Assembly: GCA_017165825.1 (NCBI GenBank)
Contig: CM029370.1
Span: 25,361,047-25,425,046, forward strand
Reading direction: 5' to 3'
DNA from: Hepsetus odoe
Lineage: Eukaryota; Chordata; Actinopteri; Characiformes; Hepsetidae
DNA: 64,000 bases
Shown here: piece by piece, positions 33,316 through 45,468 of the stretch
How the letters are laid out: every line of letters starts with the position of its first letter
How positions within the stretch are numbered: the stretch's first letter is position 1
Made by a program: the position numbers and the translations under genes
Notes under the pieces: generated by a model
Seen by the model: only the letters and a program-made list of their open reading frames with translations
Told to the model about the DNA's origin: nothing
The model's database searches: none

Positions 33316-34955
33316 GAATGGTCTTCTGTAATGGGCTGATCTGCCTGAGTAGTCCTGTTGCAGTCCACCTCACTCTAACACCTACAAAACCTGCTAATAG
33401 ACATGTTTGTGCACAGCTGTTGCTGTTTTTTTTTTGTTAATTGTGCCATGTAGTACAGTGCTGAGGTCAAAACCTTTCCAACCAGGCTTTCTGTGCTTTT
33501 CATTACTTTACACAATCTACTCCTGTCGAACTAATTCAGCTTCAGTAGTTCCAACACAGTGGGGGTTCAAACTCCATAGAACAGTCTGACATTGAGCTTA
33601 GCCTAGACTGCCTTATTAACTCTGCAAAACCAGCCGTTCCGTCATGACTGAAGCTTAAATGGTATATTGTGTCATGTTTATAGAGCGAGAATTCACCAGC
33701 AGCTTCAGGTGTGAGAGATTAGAGAGAGGAAAGACAACAGAGAGATATTCATCACACTTTGCTCATTAATTTAGAGGGTTGAGGCGAATGCGGCACCTCC
33801 TTTGTTTTTAAATTATGGCTTTTGATGAATATGTCAATGTAATTTCAGCACCATTAGTCAATATGCACAACATATCACTGGGACATCAGGGAAAAAACTA
33901 CTAAGTAAAGCTATTTAACAGATGAAGGGAAAAACACTCTTTATTTTAATGTTTAATGTTACCAGTCTTTTTCCAGCATTATGATTGAGCATTTTTATTG
34001 GTCCGTTAATTATTACACTTTGATGCAGTGTAACAATGGCATTTTTGATTCATGTAAAAAAAAAGAAATAAAAAAAAAGACAATATATAGGCAGCACAGA
34101 GCGAGTGCAGTTCTAAGCTTCTGTAAAATCAAATACCCAAACGGTCTGTGATGTGGTAATAGTCTACGGGAAAATTGAACATGAACTGAGTCTCCAAAGA
34201 AGATGGGAACATTAAGATTTGTGAGTCGGAGAGGCAGTCCTTATCTCTATATGGCAAATCCTGTCTTCAGGGAAATATGCAGGGAAGAGTAGAATGTCAC
34301 TGAGAGTGGTAAAGGTCCCTGTCTGAAGATGGCAGCCAGCCAGTATTCCACCACTCATTTCCCCCAGCGGTGTCTCCATGACTGCCAAATTGTGATGTAA
34401 GGCAAGGAGCATCCACACATAATCAAGGCATTGATGGGAGAGGCACTATTTGATCCCTTCACCATGGCTCTGAGGGTTATTCAGAACTGAAGCACAGATA
34501 CCAGACCTTTCCCTCAACTCCCTTTAGTGTCAGCGGGACTTTTCATGCAATGACGGATTGCCATACTAGCAAGTAACACAAGACATCTCAGTAAGAATCA
34601 CTTATTACTGGAGTCCACATGTCATTCTGCACATCAGCGTGAGCTAATGGATTGTTTCCAGTGTTAACTGCAGCTCAGCCCATGACTTTGCTTGTCTGGG
34701 ATGATTGAAAGTCCACTCTACGTGTTGGCTGTGAAGTGCTACAACAAACAAAAAAATCCACCCCAGTCATTACTCGAAAGAAAAGGTGGCCATTCATCAA
34801 TGATGACTGAGGCTCCTGCACTTTAAACATTACAACCAGAATAATTCTGCTGGACTCAGAAAGAGCTCTTGGTTCTAATGTACTACAGGCAAACATGATG
34901 TTTAAAGTAGCATTCTGGCCTGAGACTAGCATTGTTGGGACAAAACCTTGTATAT

Positions 34956-34956
<1 letters not shown>
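33316..34956. other. Intron, no gene; A-rich tract at 34056-34081
   Basis: No exon or known transposon was recognised. An A-rich stretch (aaaaaaaagaaataaaaaaa) lies at 34057-34080. Confidence 0.45.

Positions 34957-34990
<34 letters not shown>
34957..34990. repeat. (TA)n microsatellite
   Basis: About 16 TA units, uninterrupted. Confidence 0.95.
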
Positions 34991-34994
<4 letters not shown>

Positions 34995-37900
34995 TTACTC
35001 CTTTGAACTTTGTCACATATGCTTATTCTTGATATAAGCAATTTTTATATTTTTATCCCTGGGCACCTGCTAAAGAATGATGTTAATAAACTGTATAACA
35101 AAACAGCAATGATAACATGATTCTATAGTTTTAATCTACTGTTTAAACTTTATTCACTGACCTTGAGTGCTTCCCTGGATGCGTTGAGCAGCCACGTGGA
35201 AACTTTTCACATGAAAATGAGCCCTTGAGATGGTGTGAGTCCAGTTTCCCAGCAGAGTGGCAAGCTCAGCTGGGCTTTGCACATGGCTTTGCTGATGAAT
35301 AGGGATCTGTGGAAGAAACGAGAGGATAGAATCCTTGACTGGCTGGATCTTATTAGCTCTCCAGTCTAGCCTTAAACTACACAATTATTCTCAGTTGATT
35401 GGCTTTCTCTTTAGCCCTGTGCCCCTGATGGAGTGCCTCTGTACACCACCAGTGTTGGCTAATGAGGCTTGGACACAGTAAGTAAGTGGGTCTGGCCTTT
35501 GGGTTGATCATCATTACTCTTCATCTGTGAAAATGTAGAATATGTAACGATGTATCTTTTAGGAGGCATATATATTTAAGTAGGCAGTTGGTCAATATAT
35601 ATATCTTTGCACAATATTCTGCGTTCAGTATTCAGGGGGGAGAATGGACAGCAGAAAAAAACATGAAACTAAATAGAGATGGATGATGGGTGAAGAGATG
35701 GAAGTGAGCCAAGGGAAGAAAGAAGAATGAAATAGAAAAGGAAAGAGAGAGAGACAGAGCAGGCACAGTATTAGACCCTCACCCTCGATCGCTCAGTAAG
35801 GACTTGTTCCATATAGACATACAGTGCCTGCAGTTAATGAATGGCTGTATTTGTGAAGCAGTGATTCTCCAAAATCCCAGCCTTCTCCTCATGGGGTCAT
35901 GAATGCAGGAACAGGAAGAACAAAGCCATTTTGTGAGAGTGGGTGGTGAAATCACACACAACAAACCAGAAAAGACCAGACCAGAAAAGACTAGAGGGTC
36001 TGAAACCAAAGTAGAGTCATTGTGGGGGTCAATAGGAGTCAAATACCAGCTTAAATCTGTCACTGGATATGTTTCTAGTTTGGAACCGGGCTGTTAAAAC
36101 ATTCAGCCAGTATTACTTGCAATGTCATTTTTGTTCCTGTTCATAAATTAGTCAAAAAAATCTTCAGTTATTAAATTATTTTATAATTATATATATTTTC
36201 CATAGTTAATCATAAAACCACCATATCCATTTGTTCATATTTTAATGTCGTTATGTCATTTAATGTCATTAGGGATATAATAATGATCTTAACTAAACAG
36301 AAAAATAAAACGCATGTGAAAAATGAAGTTTTGCAGTCTATTAACATTATAGAATTACGAATTAACAGCCTTATGAATTAATCCGTGCAATATGTAATGA
36401 CATTTACACTATCTATCAACAGGCTGAGGTCAGTGTCAGAGTAATATTTGTTTAATTATTGTTATAATTATTATAATTATTGTTTTTATTGATAATGATG
36501 AAAAATTGCCCTTCTCTTCAGATTTGCTCAGATTTATTAATTTTTTAAATTACATTTTACAGCCTTTTTTTCAGACTCATCTATTTAGACTTAGAAGGGC
36601 AGCACATCATTGATAGGGATGAACTAATGTGACCAAAAAAAGTGGGTTCAAGAATAACAGTCTGGAGCATTTGCTTAAGATAAAAGATAAAGCAGTGCCT
36701 TCACTTCACTAGAGGAAAGACTCTTTCCCCTTGTGCAGACGTTCTGACAAACTGAATTTACTCTCTAAACACACACACTTCACATTGTAAAAAAGTGTCA
36801 GAATGAAATAATGCTCCTCTTACACACTGTACTAAAGCCCAACAGGTAACACACTCTGTCCACCTCTCACAGCAATAAATACATCAGCTAGCTAAGTGTA
36901 GACTAAAATACAACTCATTCTGTAAATATTCCTCATACTGTCACCTCATCCTGGAAACCTGTTCACACACAGCTCACCTGGAGAGGGAGAAATACAGTCA
37001 GACTGACTCGTTCAAATGTTAAACTTGGCAAATGAGGTTGCAACCTTGCTTTCATTTGCATGATTATTTTTATATCTTGCTCTCTTACAGTAGCTCAGAA
37101 TAATGAGCAGGGTTAGGACTGATGCAAGAAGCAAAGGTTTTCCTGGAAATGTAGAATCAGTACAGTAACAATATCTTTTTTAAGGTTTTTAAATCTACAT
37201 AAAGTTTGAATTATTTTACTGAATAAACAATACAAACGTTCAATTATTTATAGACCACTTTAAGGTCATATTTAAGGTCATATTGATTGTCTGTTAATTA
37301 ATTGACTTAATTGACCTGTATGTGGTCTGTAATTGGCTGCCATTTTAATTGTTTTATTGATTTTCTTTGATTTTTTATTGATAAAAATTATATGTAGAAT
37401 GTAGTGTGAGGGTGTCAAAAAAAAGCTAAAATAGCTATGGTTTAAATGGTTTTACTGTTTTTTATATATAATCCATATACTGTACTGTTTGTATACTGTG
37501 CATTTACACTCTTTGTAATGAACAGGCATCACTATTTGTTCTCCCTGAATCTCATTATTGTCTCTGTGTGTATCTCTTGACAGATGCGGATGCTGTTAGT
37601 TAACTCGGGGTGTCAAATCAATTTTAGCACCATTAGCAATTAAAATCATCTCCCAGAAAGACTTGAGTCTTCTTTGTATCGCCTGTACTGATTGAATTGA
37701 ATTTCTCTTTAAGTATTGCAGGCATGCTGTTATCAGTGTGCAGATCAGGGATCAGCTGTGTTGTGTAATACCCTCTCTCACCGAAAAGCCCTTGACTCTG
37801 TTGACAGAGTCGTTAATATGCTGGAGCTCCCATTAGTACAACTAGAGGCAGGAATCTACTAAATGGACTCCAGAAGGCTTTAAAACCATGAATTATGGAT

Positions 37901-38084
37901 CAACTTAGTCAAGTCTCAAGTATTGTTGTAGTGTTTTGAAGACACTTAGCCCATCATGCTAAAAGGTTTGGAAACGTGACAGATTTTAAATGTGCTTAAA
38001 AAAAAAAAAAAAAACCAGAAAAAAACCCAGAAATGACTACTAGTGTGGATTTTACTGATGGCTTGTTCTAGCATTGCGTTTAAA
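34991..38084. other. Intron; possible conserved block at 37560-37870
   Basis: There is no gene. The stretch at about 37560-37870 is repeat-free, moderately GC-rich and contains 'attttagcaccattagcaat', a homeodomain-like cluster. An A run lies at 37999-38014. Confidence 0.4.
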
Positions 38085-38305
38085 TGTCACTGCAGAAAAC
38101 AAAGTGACCAACGGGGAGGACGCCACAGGGCAGACCCAGGACGCAACGGGAAGTTTATATATCTCTGCTGCCCTGGGAGTGCCTCGGGTCTCCACCAGAG
38201 GGGCTGGTGCAAGTGGCCGGGAAAAGCAACATCTGGTCTGACCTTTTCAGCCAGCTACCACTGTGACCCGGTTTGGGATGATAGGCTGGATGGAGGGAAA
38301 ACAGG
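38085..38305 (+). repeat. LINE 3' tail (L2/Rex1-like)
   Basis: The stretch 'cctgggagtgcctcgggtct', 'ctggtgcaagtggccgggaa', 'ccagctaccactgtgacccg' and 'gataggctggatgga' follows the 3'-end wording of teleost L2/Rex1 LINEs. These end in 'gctgcccccgcgacccg...gataagcgg...atggatgga'. Only the tail is present, a 5'-truncated insertion. Confidence 0.75.
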
Positions 38306-38464
38306 AAGACAAAAACAAAACAAACTAACTCATAATCATTTATGTGTTAATCTAATCACATTCAAATAGCAGACTTTGGCCTCACAGGGCCAGATGTGCT
38401 CTCATACCAAGATTACACATCTGGGGACATCTTAAACTCCTGATACATTATCACAGGAGATTCT

Positions 38465-38513
38465 GTGTGCTGCGGTGTGTCTTCACTAATAGTCACTTTC
38501 ACTTCACTTTCAC
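38465..38513 (+). repeat. SINE family 1 tail fragment
   Basis: 'tgtgtgctgcggtgtgtctt' followed by 'aatagtcactttcacttcac' equals the 3' tail of family 1. Confidence 0.7.
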
Positions 38514-38602
38514 AATACTGTTACACTCCTACCTTACAAGAGCAGAAGAGAAGAGGGCTTGCAACCAGAGAGTTGAAAGTAAACACATTTCCACTGTACT
38601 TC

Positions 38603-38750
38603 AACACCTGAAGGGCCCTGGGGAAGCAACCTCCTGGGCACAGGCATTGCAGCCCTCTGCTCTTGGTGTGCGTGTGTTCACTGCTGGCGTGTCTTGGTTG
38701 GTTTAAATACAGAGGACAAATTCACTGTTCACTGTCTGCAGTGGGTGCAA
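38603..38750 (+). repeat. tRNA-derived SINE, family 3, 5'-truncated
   Basis: It has 'ggcacaggcattgcagccct', 'tgtgttcactgctgg' and 'taaatacagaggacaaattc', the body and tail seen also at 59915-60115. No tRNA-like head remains. Confidence 0.65.
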
Positions 38751-39184
38751 GCATCAGAATTTCGTTCATTTTATTGTTTAAAAACCTATGCTAAAATTCC
38801 TTCAGTCCTTGCTTTTTTAACACCTGGAGTCAGATGTGAAAGAGGAGGCTGGCTATGTCCTGGAAAACTGAAGCGTGAGCCTAAGTCAGAAACCTTTTCT
38901 AAGTCAGAAATCAAACGAAGTCAAAGAGATGCGGCACAACCACTTTAATGAAGAGTTTCAGCAGGCGTGGTCCAGTGGGAGCAGCTCCAAATGCTCATTC
39001 CAACCTTGGACTTTAAATACACTTCAAACACCTTTGTCCTCCTTCAAAATGTACAAAAATCCATCCCATTAATAGTTTTCCACCAATAATATTCAATGCT
39101 GTCATGATTAACACCTCCGTTTTCCTGCCTTTACCACTTTGCCAACAATAGACATTGGTCTTTTCACCAATGGCTCCCTGCCCT
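38751..39184. other. Intron, nothing recognised
   Basis: No gene, RNA or known repeat was identified between the two SINEs. Confidence 0.4.
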
Positions 39185-39438
39185 GGGGGCAGCGTTGGCC
39201 TAGTGGTAAGGGAGTTGCCCCAGACCGGAAGATTGTGGGTTCCCTCACCAGTAGGTTGCCCTGAGGTACGCTTGAGCAAGGTACCATCCCCGTCACTGCT
39301 CCCCAGGTGCTTTCAGTAGCTGCCCACTGCTGCACAATGTTTGCATTGGTTAAGTGCAGAGGTCCAATTTCGTTGTGGTTCACTGTGTGCTGTGGTGTGA
39401 CCTCGCAATGACAAGGGTTGTCACTTTCACTTTTCACT
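39185..39438 (+). repeat. tRNA-derived SINE, family 1, near full length
   Basis: It begins 'ggggcagcgttggcctagtg', has 'gaagattgtgggttccctca' in the B-box position, 'gttgccctgaggtacgcttg', 'gtgcagaggtccaatttcgt', and ends 'caatgacaagggttgtcact'. It matches 2306-2554 over its whole length. Confidence 0.9.
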
Positions 39439-39614
39439 TATCCACTACCAGTGTTTCAATGTTGCTTCCTGTCCCATCAAATTAATTAAAGATGCAACTG
39501 TTTGCAGGTGCAGTTGCTGGCTGTCTTCTGGGGTCAGATTTAGGTCAGCAAACTCTGTGAACTCAGTAGTGTAAGGCACTGTAGGACAAGGACAAAAGTA
39601 AAGGGATTTTTTAC

Positions 39615-39816
39615 TACATTTACATTTGCCAGATGCTCTTATCCAGAGCAACTTCCATGTCCTAATTACTGGGACAGTCCCCCCAGGAGACACTCAGGGT
39701 TAAGGGTCTTGCTCAGGGACCCAGTGATGGTAGTGCTAGAGGTGGGATTTGAACCTAGGACCTCTTGAGCCATAGGGCCATTGGCAAGTACCCGACCACT
39801 AGACCACCGCCACCCT
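39615..39816 (-). repeat. tRNA-derived SINE, family 2, near full length
   Basis: Read on the minus strand: 'ggtggcggtggtctagtggt' (A box), 'aggttcaaatcccacctcta' (B box), 'gggactgtcccagtaattag', and the tail 'gctctggataagagcatctg' plus 'gcaaatgtaaatgtag'. It aligns well with 45275-45468 on the opposite strand. Confidence 0.9.
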
Positions 39817-40423
39817 CTAGACCCTTACTATAGCTAGGTAAACACTGTTGTTACCCAACAGAACTACATTTTGTTATTTTTTCAGCCTGTTATGTCTTCT
39901 CTGTGTGCAGGTTTTGGGGGATTTTTCAGCCAGACTTGCTAATGGTACTTCCTTTTCTTTCCTCTCTACAGTCAGTTGGCTCACCACAACCTTATTGCCT
40001 ATTAATACTCATTTTATTCCCACTTGGATAAGTCTATGTTCCCACTTAGATTTGTTCATGTTTGCCCTTAGATGTAATCTTATGCCAGGCCCCGCGAGGC
40101 TGAAATAATTCCACAGAGAGTTTCACGTAAACGGCACAATGTGTGGTAATGTATTGCAGAGTCTAAAGGGGTTGCCAGTGTGAGATTAAAAATGCATTTT
40201 TTGAAGCCAGTGGAGGGATGAAGGGTTCTCTGTGAAACACACATCCTGCCTGCCCACCTTTCTGTCAGCCAGAGGTCCAGCAGGACAGTGGACGGCTGCT
40301 GTTTCTCTTTGAGGTCGCCTCCACAGCAGCCTCCTCTGTGTTCAACATCAAAAGCCATTCAGGATTCAGGCCCACTGCTGGGAGCCCGAACCCTGCTTCA
40401 AGGTTTTTTTTTTTGTGTTAGTG

Positions 40424-40460
<37 letters not shown>

Positions 40461-41417
40461 TAGATGTTTACAGTAGGTTATGATGGCTCTGTTTGTCTTG
40501 CAGAAGCAGGCTGATGGAAAATGGCCTTTCATGCTCACTGGAACAGCTTGCAGTGGCAGCTGCCACATTGCTTGTGGTAAATAGCGACAGATTTCTTTTG
40601 CTTGGAGGAAGATAAAAAAAGATCGAGTTTGTTTCTTCTTTTAGGCGTTCTTGCTGGCTTTTTTTTCTTTCGCAGTGGCAGACGTGCGCAGTGTCTGTGC
40701 TGCTCTACAAGGTTTACTTTGACAATGCTGGAAAAAAAGTCTGAAAAAACGATTTGCACCACTAGCGTCTTTCGTATTATAGCCAGAATTGCTTTCTACT
40801 GCTTGCTCTATATGAAAATGTGCTATTTTTTTTTTTTGCAAGCCACAGGGTCTGCCTTTTTATATCTCTGAAGGGACTGAAAGGCTGCTGTTCATCTAGA
40901 AAGCTGTCAATCGATTAATGTGCTTGGCCTCCTGCTCTCCAGTGTGTTTTGGATATTGTAAGATGAGTGCATTCCTGAAGCAGGTCATGTTATGATTATT
41001 GCTCAACCCCTGAACCTGCAGGCATTTGTCTCCCATTTGGACCACTGCACCTTTGCAAAAGTTTTGGCTTTCGTGGTGTGCTCTTAAATAATTAATGAAT
41101 AAATAATAAATAAATAATACATAAGTAAATAATTCAATTTCACATGTCAACTCCTGGAGGCTGCAGGCATCCAGTGGAGATGGGGAGTTTATAGGCATGG
41201 AAAATGTATTTCATGATGCCATTTGATTGTCAGAGGTCACAGAACAGTGTAAAAGGTTAAAGCAGAGAAATATATGGTGAAATACCATTGATATCATGTT
41301 TTTAAGGGCTACCTTTCAAGCACTAAACACTTTTTCTCAATAGGTGAGCACAATGTCAAAAACAAACTGAAATAAATAAAGAACTGCTGAAAAATGACTG
41401 GCATTGACATATTGACA
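39817..41417. other. Intron; TG tract and possible conserved block
   Basis: The stretch at 40080-40400 is repeat-free and GC-richer than its surroundings. A (TG)n tract of about 14 units lies at 40430-40457, and an AATA-rich stretch at 41085-41125. No exon is seen. Confidence 0.45.
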
Positions 41418-41446
41418 GATGACTGATATTTTTGATATCAGTCATC
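41418..41446. other. Perfect 12-bp inverted repeat with 5-base loop
   Basis: GATGACTGATAT at 41418-41429 and ATATCAGTCATC at 41435-41446 are exact reverse complements around TTTTG. The stem is unusually clean for intronic DNA, but no precursor-like longer fold is evident. Confidence 0.8.
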
Positions 41447-41529
41447 AATAATAACTAATTTGTTGTAGGTCTTTCTGTTGTACTCTGAATATTGGAGTTC
41501 CATTCATTTTTATGGACGTGGAATCCCCT

Positions 41530-41690
41530 GGGCAGAATGATGGTGCAGCAGGGAGTGCTGTTGTCTTACCAAGAGAAGAACCTGGGTTTGATTCCCAGGC
41601 AGGGCGATCTGGGTCTTTTCTGTGTTGAATTTTGTTCTCCCTACAGTTTTTCTGCTGTAGTCCTTGACTTTCTCTCCAGGTCCTTGTATC
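41530..41690 (+). repeat. Dispersed fish repeat, head part
   Basis: The sequence 'ggtgcagcagggagtgctgt', 'gggtttgattcccaggcagg' and 'gcgatctgggtcttttctgt' is the tRNA-like head of the class seen at 8627. The matching tail may be the piece at 42095. Confidence 0.75.
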
Positions 41691-42094
41691 TGCGAAGCTC
41701 TGTTAATTTCCTGACCTTAATTGAGAATGATGTGAAAGAGTGATGCTCCTAAAGTGTAGCTCAGATGCATCTGCCCTAGATCTAAAAAAATTACACTCAC
41801 TTCTGAGATTGAAAATGATGGGATTTGGGCAGCAAATTAGTACTCGGCAGCCATCAAATCCAGGTAAATATTTACATCAGGTTGATAAATTTGCTTCTCA
41901 TCAGGGTGGTCCCCTATAGTGTACATCACGAGTGTAACACCAACACTTTAGCTTAAATTCTCTTGTAATCATGCAAAGCAAAATGATTTTTGGGCTATTT
42001 CAGCAATACCACTTGGTGAGCATACACAATGTTAAAACGCCAGCTAATGCCAGCACTGGTACTTTACTGAAACCGCAAATGAAAAAGAGTTTTG

Positions 42095-42195
42095 ATGTAT
42101 TTCTTTGCCTTTCGCCCTATGAGCACTTGAATAGGCCCCAGCATCCGGCCATCCTGGTATGGAGAGGGACTCAGATAATGGATGGATGGATTATT
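42095..42195 (+). repeat. Dispersed fish repeat, tail part
   Basis: 'tttgcctttcgccctatgag', 'ataggccccagcatccgg' and 'cagataatggatggatgg' are the tail of the 8627 class. The 400 bp between head (41530) and tail do not match the family, so the element was split or two copies lie close together. Confidence 0.7.
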
Positions 42196-43699
42196 ATCAT
42201 TATTAGCAGTAGGATTAGCAGTAATAGTAGTTAATTTGCTTCCCTGATTAGACCATAGCTGGGCAATCATTCTCCAGCTGAAGGTGTGTGTGCTGATAAA
42301 TGTTTTTAATGTGTACAGGGAAAGAGGAGTGTGAGAGTGTGGATGGCAGGTGGGTTGCTGCTGACCTTCTGTTGGCTGAATTGTGTTTGTCTTAAGAAAA
42401 CAGAGGCTTTGAGGAGAAATAGAGAAGCGGCCGCCTCGGCCTGTCAGTGCCGCCTCAGAAACCATTGTCTGTCACTTTATTACTGCTCGGAACATATTAT
42501 TTAAATTTTGTCATGCAACGTGTACCGCGTCCTTAGTTCCGCCTCCAGGTTTAGCATGCCCAGCTCGACTGAAATAATTAGGCAGGGCTTCAGTTTTGAG
42601 AATTTGACAATCAGTCCACCTTTCTCTTCCAGATAAGTGCAGTTTTGTCAGTTTAAATTATTCATGAAGGGAGTATGCCTGACTAACTCTTTATTACTGT
42701 TGAGAGCAGATGAATTATTCATGAAAATACAGGCATCAGATTTTATCTAGAAAAAGCACTGAAATAAAATGTCTGATTTGCTGGAGATGGAAAAAAATGA
42801 AATAAGAGAAATGTTATGTATCATTCATCTTGACTTCAGTCAGCTGTTCATTTCTGGAAAAGCAATAAGATCATGCAGTTCAAAGACCTCACGTCACGAC
42901 ACAAATTATACCTCAGGTTTTCTACACTCTGCCCAGGATATGTGGAGCTCATTACCTGTCTGTCAGCTTCTTTCCTTCTACACTTTGGGCTCCATGACTC
43001 TTAATTATTAGTTAAGAAAGGAGAGAGATGCAGTAGAGGGACTAACCTGTTATCGAGAGAGGTCTCAACTAATACATCTCAGTGCTGCTGGCATTCATGG
43101 TGCCTTCATATGCTCCTCATTGGGTAGGATGGTCTTGTGTCCCACTTGTAAAATTACCATTACCGAGTGTTTTGCTCAACAGCCTGTTAACATTGCCTGG
43201 TTTCAGAGACATGCACATGCAGGTGACATTATTTCCACCCGTGTTAAAGACCGTCTCAGGCTGGGACGGACATAAATATGACAAAATTTTATTTGAAATT
43301 AAAATTTGATTTATTGAGCACCCCTAGAGCACATCTATCCATCCACTGCTCATTTTGATTTGGATGATCTGTTTCCCTGTGCAGATTTAATTTTAATTTA
43401 GATTTTTTAATCATTGTTAGTTGAGCCATTGCGTCATGTAGAGTGCTCTGTTGGGAATTTGTCATTTAAAGTTGTTTGTGATTATGATTTAACAACATTG
43501 TACGTCACCCAGCCTAATGAGGTTTCAGTCTTTCATAAGTACTGAATGCATAATTGATTTAATATTATCTTTTCTCAGTTGATGACAGAAAACTTTTGTC
43601 ATTGAGGGATCTATGCAGAATCAGCCCTGGTGGATTTGTTAGTCTCTAACATTTAGAGCCAACCCGCTGAATACAGTTTTAGATATAATACATACAAAG
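42196..43699. other. Intron; possible conserved block at 42470-42730
   Basis: No gene. The block at 42470-42730 contains 'aaattattcatgaaggg' and 'tgaattattcatgaaaat', two octamer/POU-like ATTCATGA sites 63 bp apart, in repeat-free DNA. That pattern resembles fish developmental enhancers. Confidence 0.4.
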
Positions 43700-44075
43700 G
43701 TAGGAAGGACTGGATGCCTCTCCTATGCTCTATGCTTTTCTCCCTATCAGCGCTGGGATGGGCTCCAGTGCCACCCACGACTCTAGTTAGAACAAGCGAT
43801 GAGAAAATGAATAAATGAATGAAAAAATGTTGCTTACTTATATTCAGATGCATTTTATGCAAATGAAGGCATTTAGGATAATGCACTTTTTCTTACCTGA
43901 TGTATGTCTTGCAAATTTCCACACTATTGTACTTTCCCAGTTTGACCAGAGGTAAGGATTGGTATTTTAAAAGGAAGGGCAGATGCCCATACCAGCAGGT
44001 GACCTGTCCTGGCTGTTTTTCCACCTATCGATCTATGAGCACTGGGATAGACTCCAAGAATTGTAAAAAAAAAAA
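43700..44075 (+). repeat. Two tail fragments of the 8627-class repeat
   Basis: One fragment (about 43705-43825) has 'cagcgctgggatgggctcca' and ends 'aatgaataaatgaatga'. A second (about 43998-44075) has 'ggtgacctgtcctggctg', 'tatgagcactgggatagact' and an A run. Confidence 0.6.
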
Positions 44076-44574
44076 AAAACTACACTACACTATTGAAATG
44101 AAATAAACATGGAACAAGGGGCATTTATGCGAAAAACATCAAATGCTGTTGCCTTTTTTGTCAACTTTCTTGTTGCTTTAATGCTGCATCCAGTTCCTGT
44201 GCCAGGGAAAGGTCCCACCTTCAATCAAATGGGGCTAAGCTCTGCCGCCTCATGCCAGTTCCTGGGCACTGTTCCCAAATGCCGCTGCTCCAAGACCCTC
44301 TTCTCCACAGTCAGGCCAGCAAGGGTCAGTACATCACCCCGCACTGCTTCAGCAGAATATTCATGTTAGTGGAAACACTCTACACACTGCAGAGGAGTGA
44401 CCACTGGCTCTGCGGGGCTGGAATACATTTTCTGCTTTCTTTGTTCTTTTTCTTAGGAAAATTTTCAGCGTTGATTAAAAGAAGGGAACAGTGTTGGATT
44501 AAAGAAGGAATTTGTATTTTCTGTAACGTATGTGAATATTATCATAACGTATAATGAACGGAAGAATAATTATG
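44076..44574. other. Intron, nothing recognised
   Basis: Overlapping short frames at 44109-44554 have no family features. The GC-richer part at 44185-44330 is not assigned. Confidence 0.4.
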
Positions 44575-45127
44575 TCCAGTTCTGTGCAAAGGTTTTAGGC
44601 AGGTGTGGAAAAAATGCTGTGAACAAAGAACGCTCTCAGAAATGGAAGTGTTCATCATTTATTTTCATCAATCAACAAAATGCAGTGAATGAACAAAAGA
44701 GAATCTAAATCAAATCAGTATTTGGTGTGACCACCCTTTGCCTTCAAAACAGCATCAATTCTTCTAGGTACACTTGCACACAGTTTTTGAAGGAACTCAT
44801 CTGGTAGGTTGTTCCAAACATTTTGGAGAACTTACCCCAGATCTTCTGTGGATGTAGCTTCCTCACATCCTTCTGTCTCTTCATGTAATATAGACACACT
44901 GGATGATGTTGAGATCAGGGCTCTGTGGGGCCAGAAGAACTGATGCTGGTTTGAAGGCAAAAGGTAGAAACACCAAATATTGATCTGATTTAGATTTTTC
45001 TTTTGTTCGCTCACTTTGCATTTTGTAAATTGATCAAAATAAACAATCATTATTTATATTTCTGAAAGCATTCTTTATTTACAGCATTTTTTCCACACCT
45101 GCCTAAAACTTTTGCACAGTACTGTAC
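44575..45127. mobile_element. Tc1 deletion derivative with long inverted repeats
   Basis: The left end reads 'tctgtgcaaaggttttaggc' and 'aggtgtggaaaaaatgctgt'. The right end, reversed, reads 'tactgtgcaaaagttttagg' and continues the same way. The match between arms can be followed for roughly 190 bp (about 44580-44775 against 44940-45125). The short centre, 'cccagatcttctgtggatgt' to 'gttgagatcagggctctgtg', is the transposase region of a fish Tc1 element on the minus strand. It is a non-autonomous, fold-back-like copy. The right half is repeated at 56640-56958. Confidence 0.85.
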
Positions 45128-45274
45128 TCATATATGTATTATATGTGCCTTGATAATTTTCCCAGTGTCTTGAATTCAGAACTGATAAGTGGATTGGTGA
45201 TTTTACATATGGTGCATGATTCTATTAAACACGGATCTATAATAATTAGATAAAAATTTCCAGAGAAAAGGATC
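45128..45274. other. Short intron gap
   Basis: Nothing recognised. Confidence 0.4.
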
Positions 45275-45468
45275 TTGGGGTGGTGGTGGTCTAGTGGTGG
45301 GTACTTACCAATGGATCTGTGGCTCAAGAGCTCCCAGGTTCAAATCCCACTTCTAGCACTACCACTGGGTCCCTGAGCAGGACCCTTAACCACTGTCCCT
45401 GTAATTAGGACATGGAAGTCGCTCTGGATAAAAGCATCTGCTAAATGCCATAAATGTAAATGTAAATG
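45275..45468 (+). repeat. tRNA-derived SINE, family 2, near full length
   Basis: It begins 'ggggtggtggtggtctagtg', has 'aggttcaaatcccacttcta' (B box), 'ctgtccctgtaattaggaca' and the tail 'ctctggataaaagcatctgc' plus 'aaatgtaaatgtaaatg'. It lies 150 bp after the Tc1 derivative. Confidence 0.9.

Noticed and set aside
39848..40108. Hydrophobic frame considered as an slc35f1 membrane exon
   Set aside because: The sequence does not resemble SLC35F1 membrane segments and lacks an acceptor and donor in the right phase.
42064..42465. 133-codon minus-strand frame
   Set aside because: Part of it lies over a dispersed repeat tail and the composition gives no protein family signal.
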